A DNA stretch of 64,000 nucleotides from Desulfobacteraceae bacterium (GTDB lineage: Bacteria > Desulfobacterota > Desulfobacteria > Desulfobacterales > JACKCP01), in contig JACKCP010000012.1 of the NCBI GenBank assembly GCA_020633955.1, forward strand, positions 1-64,000, given 5' to 3'. The notes beneath the pieces are model-generated. The model did not search any database, had not been told where the DNA came from, and saw only the letters and a list, made by a program, of their open reading frames with translations. A program made the translations under genes and the position numbers. Shown in pieces: positions 58,808-64,000 of the stretch (position 1 is the stretch's first letter; each line of letters begins with the position of its first letter).

Positions 58808-59897
58808 TTTCTTCCCCGTGATCTTTTATTTTGGCAGCTTCCATAAGAATACTCATAAGAGATGTATTAATTAAATTTTCATTCTTGTTGCAGAAATTTT
58901 CAATTTCAATTTCTGCCCTTTCCCAGTTTATTATTGCATATGCAGCTTCTTTGCCCTTTTTCTGCCTGAATGAGGCGTCAATAAGAGACCCTTTTTTAAA
59001 GTACATGGTTCCGTTTTTGTTGTCCTGGGTTATTTTAAGGGTGCAGGTCTTTTCTTCCATTTCAATCATCTGAAGAAAAGTTGAAATGCTTATTCCGTCA
59101 ATTATTCCTTTGGGCCCTGAATAAAACTCTTCTGTGATTATTTCAGCGAGGTTGTCGAGGTTCATGGGTTTTTCAAAATATCTCTCAATTCCAAGAGGAT
59201 AGAGCTGGTTTTTCAAAGATTCTGACTCATACCATGTTGTAACTGCAATATTGATATCCGGGTAGGCTGTTTTTATTTTTTTTAAAAAACTTGAATTATC
59301 TGATTTTGCTGTAGATGAGTTTATAAGGATTAAATTGATTTTCAAAACCTTTAAAAGATTTAGAGCAATATTTGTGTTTTCAGCCGTTATTGTTTCAATT
59401 CCGTTTTTATGATTTAATGCTGAAGATATGAGACTCAGTTCCTCTTCATCGTCGTCTATTATCAGTATTCTTTTCAGGTTATCTTTTTTTTCAGCACTGG
59501 ATGACTTCTCCTGCGCTTCTTTTTTTTCAAGATATTTTTCAATTCCCTGATTTATTGTCTGCTCAAGTATGTTTATCTTGCAGGGCTTTGTTAGAAATCT
59601 GAAAATATAGCCTTCATTAAAAGCCTTTAGTGACGCCTGGAGTTCTGCAAATCCTGTAAGCATTATGCATATTGTCATGGGGTTTGCTTTGTTTACCTGG
59701 GATAAAAATTCAAAGCCGTCCATGTCTGGCATTCTGAGATCGGAAACTGCAACATGAAAGGGGCCTTTTTTTGATAGAAGTTCAAGGCCTTTTTTACCGG
59801 AAACAGCAGTATGGACTTCAAAATCTTTTCTTAAATGTCTTTTATATCCTGCAAGAATATTTTCGTCATCATCAACTAACAGCAGTTTGTATTGCAT
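58788..59897 (-). CDS. Response regulator: receiver, degenerate receiver, DUF4388 domain
   Basis: 369 residues from the ATG at 59897 (MQYKLLLVDDDEN). A longer frame begins inside R1 copy g and is rejected. Receiver 1 (1-118) is canonical (VDDDEN, AVSDLRMPDMDG, LTGF, FLTKP). Receiver 2 (about 145-255) lacks the phospho-acceptor (ILINSS in its place), so it probably acts only in binding. The C-terminal DUF4388 (PatA-like, about 262-350) has GISISTFLQMIEMEEKTCTL and GTMYFKKGSLIDA. PatA-type proteins act in pattern formation and polar signalling; no DNA-binding domain is present. First gene of the operon that continues to the HDOD protein. Confidence 0.85.
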   Translation of the reverse strand: MQYKLLLVDDDENILAGYKRHLRKDFEVHTAVSGKKGLELLSKKGPFHVAVSDLRMPDMDGFEFLSQVNKANPMTICIMLTGFAELQASLKAFNEGYIFRFLTKPCKINILEQTINQGIEKYLEKKEAQEKSSSAEKKDNLKRILIIDDDEEELSLISSALNHKNGIETITAENTNIALNLLKVLKINLILINSSTAKSDNSSFLKKIKTAYPDINIAVTTWYESESLKNQLYPLGIERYFEKPMNLDNLAEIITEEFYSGPKGIIDGISISTFLQMIEMEEKTCTLKITQDNKNGTMYFKKGSLIDASFRQKKGKEAAYAIINWERAEIEIENFCNKNENLINTSLMSILMEAAKIKDHGEENDSSIN

Positions 59898-59929
59898 TAA
59901 ATTATCCGTATGATAAATTGTTAAAACAT

Positions 59930-60066
59930 TGTGCGTAAAAACGGCCTTTTTTGTCCATTTCTGTACCAGATTCATAATTTAATCCTAAAAATACTACATG
60001 TATCCTGAAGGTTAAATTTTCCATCTTTCTTGAATTGGACAAATAATTTTTTTTCGGGCAATCACT
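59930..60066 (+). repeat. R1 element, copy g, left end decayed
   Basis: AAAAACGGCCTTTTTTGTCC near the left, ATAATTTAATCC, GGTTAAATTTTCCATC and TTTTCGGGCAATCACT at the right end match R1. The left terminal repeat is partly lost. It lies in the divergent promoter region of the REC-DUF4388 operon and the AIM24-like gene. It produces a spurious upstream start for the former. Confidence 0.77.
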
Positions 60067-60256
60067 ATATAATTAAATCCTTGTTTAAAAAATTCAAGGA
60101 TTTTTATCCTGTGTCTTTTCTAACAATAAAAGTTGATTATTGATCCTTTGGTTTTTATTATATCGGAATGTAATTTAAAAGTGATTTTTTATTAATCCTG
60201 TAATTTGAAGTCTTTGATATATTAAAACTTTCAATTTCTAAAATAAGGAAATAATT

Positions 60257-61045
60257 ATGCAATGCCATGAACTTGATTATGAGATTTTCGGAAATGACAT
60301 GCAGATAGTTGAAGTTGAGCTCGATCCAATGGAAACTGTAATTGCCGAGGCCGGAGCCATGAGCTATATGGAGGACAATATCAGTTTTGAAGCAAAGATG
60401 GGTGATGGTACAGAGTCTGAAAAGGGTGTAATGGGACTTCTTAAAGGGGTTGGCAAAAGAGTTTTTACAGGCGAGTCCATATTTCTTACCCATTTTACAA
60501 ATACCGGAGATGTAAAAAGAAGGGTTGCCTTTGCAGCTCCTTATCCTGGTGCTGTTATTCCGGTAAATATGCAGGAAACAGGCAATACTTTATACTGCCA
60601 GAAAGATGCTTTTCTTTGTGCAGCCCTTGGAACAAAAGTTGGAATAGAGTTTGTCAAAAGGTTTGGAACCGGATTTTTCGGAGGTGAAGGGTTTATCCTT
60701 CAAAAGCTTGAAGGAGACGGAATGGCATTTGTCCATGCTGGAGGAACAGTAATAAAAAAAGAGCTTAAAAATGAAAAGATTTTAGTTGATACCGGCTGTC
60801 TTGTAGCATTTACAAAAGGGATAGACTACAGGATAGAAAAAACCGGAGGACTTAAGTCCATGTTTTTTGGGGGAGAGGGCCTTTTTCTTGCCGTACTTGA
60901 AGGAGAAGGCAGTGTTTATCTTCAGAGTCTTCCCTTCTCAAGAATGGCAGACAGAATTATTGCACACGCACCTTCTTCAGGCGGAAGCGATCAGGGTGAA
61001 GGGTCTCTTCTTGGGGGCATAGGTAGAATGCTCAGCGGAAGATAA
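60257..61045 (+). CDS. AIM24/TIGR00266-family protein
   Basis: 262 residues. Typical start: ELDYEIFGNDMQIVEVELDPMETVIAEAGAMSYM. The Gly-rich beta-helix body includes FTGESIFLTHFTNTG, GGEGFILQKLEGDG and MFFGGEGLFLAVLEGEG, followed by the AHAPSS-Gly tail of this family. The proteins fold as beta-rich trimers and are cytoplasmic or membrane-associated; molecular function is unknown (the yeast homologue is mitochondrial AIM24). AAATAAGGAAATA upstream gives a ribosome-binding site. A strong bidirectional terminator follows. No operon partner. Confidence 0.87.
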   Translation: MQCHELDYEIFGNDMQIVEVELDPMETVIAEAGAMSYMEDNISFEAKMGDGTESEKGVMGLLKGVGKRVFTGESIFLTHFTNTGDVKRRVAFAAPYPGAVIPVNMQETGNTLYCQKDAFLCAALGTKVGIEFVKRFGTGFFGGEGFILQKLEGDGMAFVHAGGTVIKKELKNEKILVDTGCLVAFTKGIDYRIEKTGGLKSMFFGGEGLFLAVLEGEGSVYLQSLPFSRMADRIIAHAPSSGGSDQGEGSLLGGIGRMLSGR

Positions 61046-61050
61046 CAAAA

Positions 61051-61080
61051 ATGCCTCCCTGGAAAGGGGAGGCATTTTTA
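61051..61080. terminator. Bidirectional rho-independent terminator
   Basis: AATGCCTCCC (61051-61060) pairs with GGGAGGCATT (61068-61077), followed by T residues on the plus strand and, in the other direction, by a T run (the AAAA before the stem). It lies between the AIM24-like gene and the convergent phasin-like gene and can serve both. Confidence 0.85.
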
Positions 61081-61102
61081 CTTAAATCAAACAGACTTCA
61101 GT

Positions 61103-61354
61103 CTAAACATAATTTTTAAGCTGTTCATTGCCCTTTATAATGGTTTCCCTGATATTTTCCCTTGTTTCCTTTACAGCTGCAAAGTATTTTCTGGTTAAGG
61201 CTTTTACTTCCTCAGGAAGAAAGGCTGTTTTTTCAAGTGCTTCTTCTGCAATTTTCTGGTTTTTGTCAAAAATTACATTCATTGCCTTGTATGTATTCTC
61301 CAGAAGGTTTTCATTGAATCCAATTATGTTTTTAACTACTTCGTTTGCATTCAT
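61103..61354 (-). CDS. Phasin-like small helical protein
   Basis: 83 residues from the ATG at 61354, which is preceded by AAAAGGAGATAA; the longer frame to 61414 starts with an unrelated basic stretch. Entirely helical and amphipathic, with NIIGFNENLLENTYKAMNVIF and VKALTRKYFAAVKETREN. The shape and the aromatic-phase pattern resemble phasins, which coat polyhydroxyalkanoate granules. No polyhydroxyalkanoate synthase is in the window, though acetoacetyl-CoA thiolase is. It could equally be another short helical surface protein. Confidence 0.62.
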   Translation of the reverse strand: MNANEVVKNIIGFNENLLENTYKAMNVIFDKNQKIAEEALEKTAFLPEEVKALTRKYFAAVKETRENIRETIIKGNEQLKNYV

Positions 61355-61457
61355 TTTTTTATCTCCTTTTTGCATTGCAAAATATTTTGTGTGTCTGTGT
61401 TTTCTTTTATTCATGGTAATAAAATAATATTCAAAAAAAGATTGTCAAATTTTTATT

Positions 61458-61591
61458 GTGCAATGCACGATAAAAAATACCGGTTTTTTTAGAAAGTCGG
61501 ATTTAAAACCAAATCCTCAGAATACACTGATATTACTGGAGCTGAATTTTTCAATTGAGCTGAACAAAAATTCTGGTTTTAGATCAATCTT
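61458..61591 (+). repeat. R1 element, strongly degraded copy h
   Basis: GCACGATAAAAAATACCGG, AAAACCAAATCCTCAGAATAC, GAGCTGAACAAAAATTCTGG and ATCAATCT match R1 in order but with many changes and gaps. It lies in the promoter region of the U32-family gene. Confidence 0.5.
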
Positions 61592-61628
61592 TATAGTAGT
61601 TTTAAAAAATTTCAGGAGGCTTTAAATA

Positions 61629-63455
61629 ATGAAAAAAATAGAACTTCTTGCTCCGGCAAAAAATTATGAATTTGGAAAAGAAGCCATAAATCATGGGGCA
61701 GATGCAGTATATATTGGGTGTGAATTTTTCGGAGCAAGGGAGGCTGCGTCAAATTCTGTCAAAGATATTGAACAGCTTGTCCTTTATGCACATAAGTTCA
61801 ATTCAAGGGTTTACATAGCCTTTAATACGATTTTGTTTGATGATGAGCTTCAAAAGGCTGAGAACAAAATCAGGCAATTATGGAGTGCTGGTGCAGATGC
61901 CTTGATAATTCAGGATATGGGTATTTTAAAACTGAATCTTCCTCCAATTCCCCTTTTTGCAAGTACCCAGACCGATAATCGGGATCTGGAAAAAATCAAA
62001 TTCCTTGAAAATTCAGGTTTTGAAAGAATAATTCTTGCAAGGGAACTTTCACTTCATCAGATAAGAGAAATTTCAAAAAATACTTGTGTTGACCTGGAAG
62101 CCTTTGTTCATGGTTCTCTTTGTGTAAGCTACAGCGGAAAATGCTATCTCAGTTATTACCTTGGAAAAAGAAGTGCCAACAGAGGGAGCTGCGGGCAGCC
62201 ATGCAGGCTGAAGTGGAATCTTTGCAAAGAAGATGGAAAAATAATTGAAAAAAACAGACATCTTCTTTCCCTGAAGGATATGGACAGAAGCGAAAGTCTT
62301 GAAGATTTGATTGATGCGGGTATATCTTCTTTTAAAATAGAAGGACGCCTTAAGGATATTTCCTATGTTAAGAATATTACAGGGCTTTACAGGAAAAAAC
62401 TTGATTCAATAATTTCAAAAAGAAATGATTTAAAACCATTGTCATCTGGAAAAACTGAACTTTTTTTCAGTCCTGATCCATTGAAAACCTTTTCAAGGGG
62501 AACAACCAGTTATTTTTTATATGGAAAAAGAGATAAAATTGAATCCTTTGATACTCCAAAATCCATAGGAGAAAAAATCGGTACAGTTGACAGGATAGAA
62601 AATAATTTTTTTACACTAAAAACAGACTCAAAAATTTCAAACAATGACGGATTATGCTTTTTTGATAACAACTTTGTTTTAAAGGGAATAAAGGTAAATA
62701 AATTTGAAAATGGCAAAATTTTCCCAAAGCCTGGAACAGATCTTAAAAAGCTTTTATTGTCAAAGGGTCTTTCTGTTTACAGAAATTATGACCAGGAGTT
62801 TACAAAATTACTTATGGGAGAATCCTCAAAAAGAAAAATAGGAATCAGTCTTTTATTTAAAGAAATTCCAGAGGGTTTTATTTTGTATGGTGAAGATGAG
62901 GATAAAAATAAGACAAGTGCTGTTTTTGAAACAGAAAAAATAAAAGCAAAAAACAGGGATTATGCATTTTCATTATATGAAAATCAGCTCTCAAAGCTTG
63001 GAAATTCCATTTTTTATTTAAAAGATCTTAAAATTGAATCTGATCCATATTTTGTTTCATCAGGAGATCTTAATTCTTTAAGGCGCAAACTCATTGAAAA
63101 GGCAGAAATTTTAAGAGTTGAATCCTTTAAAAGAACAGAAAAAAAAATACAGCCTTCACATGATTTTTCATACCCACAAAAAAATCTTGATTATTCCTCT
63201 AATGTTTCAAATAAAAAAAGTATGGATTTTTATAAGGAACACGGCGTTGAAAAAGTTGATCCGGCATTTGAGCTGAAAAATCCTTTGGGAAAGGTTTTTC
63301 TTATGAACTCAAAGCACTGCATAAGACACAGTCTTGGAATTTGTACAAAAAATAAGAAAAATACTGTAAGAGGGCCTTTGTATCTTGAAAATGAAAAGGG
63401 AAAAATTCAGCTGGAATTTGATTGTGAAAATTGTGAGATGTTTCTTGTTATGTAA
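61629..63455 (+). CDS. U32-family protein (RlhA/YdcP-like)
   Basis: 608 residues. The N-terminal 1-330 is a U32 TIM-barrel-like domain, MKKIELLAPAKNYEFGKEAI and GADAVYIGC, with the family signature EAFVHGSLCVSYSGKCYLSYY. Cys pairs CGQPCR and others (170-200) can hold an Fe-S cluster. A DUF3656-like region follows (about 330-500). The protein ends with Cys/His residues HCIRHSLGIC and CENCEMF, which may complete a metal site. Members include E. coli RlhA, which hydroxylates 23S rRNA C2501; protease activity is doubtful for the family. CAGGAGG precedes the start. Single gene. Confidence 0.86.
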   Translation: MKKIELLAPAKNYEFGKEAINHGADAVYIGCEFFGAREAASNSVKDIEQLVLYAHKFNSRVYIAFNTILFDDELQKAENKIRQLWSAGADALIIQDMGILKLNLPPIPLFASTQTDNRDLEKIKFLENSGFERIILARELSLHQIREISKNTCVDLEAFVHGSLCVSYSGKCYLSYYLGKRSANRGSCGQPCRLKWNLCKEDGKIIEKNRHLLSLKDMDRSESLEDLIDAGISSFKIEGRLKDISYVKNITGLYRKKLDSIISKRNDLKPLSSGKTELFFSPDPLKTFSRGTTSYFLYGKRDKIESFDTPKSIGEKIGTVDRIENNFFTLKTDSKISNNDGLCFFDNNFVLKGIKVNKFENGKIFPKPGTDLKKLLLSKGLSVYRNYDQEFTKLLMGESSKRKIGISLLFKEIPEGFILYGEDEDKNKTSAVFETEKIKAKNRDYAFSLYENQLSKLGNSIFYLKDLKIESDPYFVSSGDLNSLRRKLIEKAEILRVESFKRTEKKIQPSHDFSYPQKNLDYSSNVSNKKSMDFYKEHGVEKVDPAFELKNPLGKVFLMNSKHCIRHSLGICTKNKKNTVRGPLYLENEKGKIQLEFDCENCEMFLVM

Positions 63456-63478
63456 CTGCTGCTGAACTAAAACATAAG

Positions 63479-63646
63479 GTAATTGTTCAGTTCAATTCAG
63501 AACGGCTGCCGCATTCTTTCTGAGCCTCATTCCCGCTTAAGCTCCCAGACAGGAGATAAAAAAATTATCTACTGAAACCGGCTCAGAAAAAATACAGCAT
63601 CCGTCGCCAAAACGCATTTTTCTCAGTTTTCAAGCTGAATAGCTAC
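63479..63646 (+). repeat. R2 element, full-length copy i
   Basis: 168 bp. GTAATTGTTCAGTTCAATTC at the left, CGGCTGCCGCATTCTTTC, the AGGAGATAAAAAAATTATC hairpin, GGCTCAG, AATACAGCATCCGTCGCC, and TTCAAGCTGAATAGCTAC at the right. Flanks AACATAAG and AACAGAAG (63471-63478 and 63647-63654) agree at 7 of 8 positions, a slightly mutated 8-bp target duplication. It sits 24 bp after the U32-family stop. Confidence 0.86.
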
Positions 63647-63696
63647 AACAGAAGATTAGTAAGGTCTTGTGTTTTTTTGTTCAGCACTGTTTAAAT

Positions 63697-64000
63697 TCAG
63701 GGGCTGCATATCTGGCTCATTCCAGTTATCCGCTCAAGAATAAGGCCATCGGGGCGGGCCAGATGAGGGAGTTTATCCCCTGGTTTGAGGGATGTTATTA
63801 CAGTTCTTCCTATTATCCATCTTCCAGTCCGGCCGGAAACACGGGTGCGAAGGCCCCATAGGCTGTGAATTACTGCAGGCTCATGAGATACAGGGTTTTG
63901 CCCCAGGTAAAGCATAACATGGCCTGGCATGAACAAAAGAGTTTTCAGGGGAAGTGCTTTTTCAATGATGAGTTTTTCCTTTTCATAAGCTGAAAGACCT
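63697..64000 (-). CDS. C-terminal part of an NlpC/P60-type cell-wall hydrolase
   Basis: The frame enters at the right window edge and stops at 63697, giving about 100 residues. The sequence ALPLKTLLFMPGHVMLYLG, then AVIHSLWGLRTR and GRTVITSL, matches the His-containing half of NlpC/P60 peptidases (SH3-domain-type), with His in PGH as the catalytic partner of a Cys that lies beyond the window. Such enzymes cut peptidoglycan stem peptides in the periplasm. A start inside the window (TTG 63936) is only apparent, because the frame continues upstream. Its 3' end lies 50 bp from R2 copy i. Confidence 0.76.
   Translation of the reverse strand, partial: GLSAYEKEKLIIEKALPLKTLLFMPGHVMLYLGQNPVSHEPAVIHSLWGLRTRVSGRTGRWIIGRTVITSLKPGDKLPHLARPDGLILERITGMSQICSP

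Noticed and set aside
58788..59975. Longer start of the REC-DUF4388 protein
   Set aside because: The added residues are encoded inside R1 copy g. The normal receiver start MQYKLLLVDDDEN at 59897 is the usual beginning of such domains.

Overview
The window looks like a chromosome segment of an AT-rich, Gram-negative, anaerobic Desulfobacterota-type (deltaproteobacterial) bacterium. This is inferred from gene content, not from a marker gene: signal peptides and outer-membrane beta-barrels, lipoproteins, a PEP-CTERM protein-sorting set, a CoA-transferase / acyl-CoA dehydrogenase / thiolase fatty-acid cluster under a sigma-54 promoter, several chemoreceptors, and very large multi-PAS histidine kinases. 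I saw no rRNA, tRNA or CRISPR array.

Layout. 1-11.3 kb: a LolA-like lipoprotein-sorting factor, two large divergent TPR lipoproteins, a CAAX-type membrane protease, and an AAA+ ATPase fused to an OmpA domain next to a membrane coiled-coil protein. Together these resemble the accessory genes of a PEP-CTERM/exosortase system, although no exosortase is in the window. 11.3-13.8 kb: a PilZ protein, then PEP-CTERM gene fragments lying on either side of a decayed IS4-type transposase. 14.1-17.8 kb: galE, yciH, a pptA-like tautomerase, a small secreted protein and a porin-like barrel. 18.1-25.9 kb: a PAS/sigma-54 activator followed by a consensus-like -24/-12 promoter with an upstream 22-bp palindrome, driving CoA-transferase, acyl-CoA dehydrogenase, a conserved Cys-containing protein and thiolase. 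26.4-42.6 kb: a Fur/PerR regulator, a CheB-CheR-PAS protein with an eroded kinase end, and a chemoreceptor / kinase / sigma-54 response regulator operon, a hybrid kinase and two more chemoreceptors. 43-49 kb: an old-yellow-enzyme oxidoreductase, a small barrel, a nucleobase permease fused to an ATPase-like domain, and a broken GAF-GGDEF gene. 49.4-60 kb: a 1428-residue kinase with a c-type haem motif, and a convergent four-gene operon (REC-REC-DUF4388, tandem MshEN-like, FlhG/MinD-like ATPase, REC-kinase-REC-HDOD). 60-64 kb: an AIM24-like protein, a phasin-like protein, a U32-family protein and the end of an NlpC/P60-type hydrolase.

Intergenic space is dominated by two families of short non-coding elements. 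R1 is about 140 bp, with imperfect terminal inverted repeats around a CGAAAACG core and 4-bp target duplications. R2 is about 167 bp, begins GTAAC and has 8-bp target duplications, which suggests an IS66-type origin. Both families have full copies, degraded copies and short derivatives of about 38 and 58 bp that look like precise deletions between internal direct repeats. Several copies sit exactly at the stop codons of neighbouring genes.

Starts were moved from the longest open frame to a better supported codon for several genes (PilZ, tautomerase, small secreted protein, sigma-54 activator, first chemoreceptor, hybrid kinase, permease, phasin-like protein, REC-DUF4388 protein, 184-residue protein). 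All functional calls rest on motif reading only; no database search was run.
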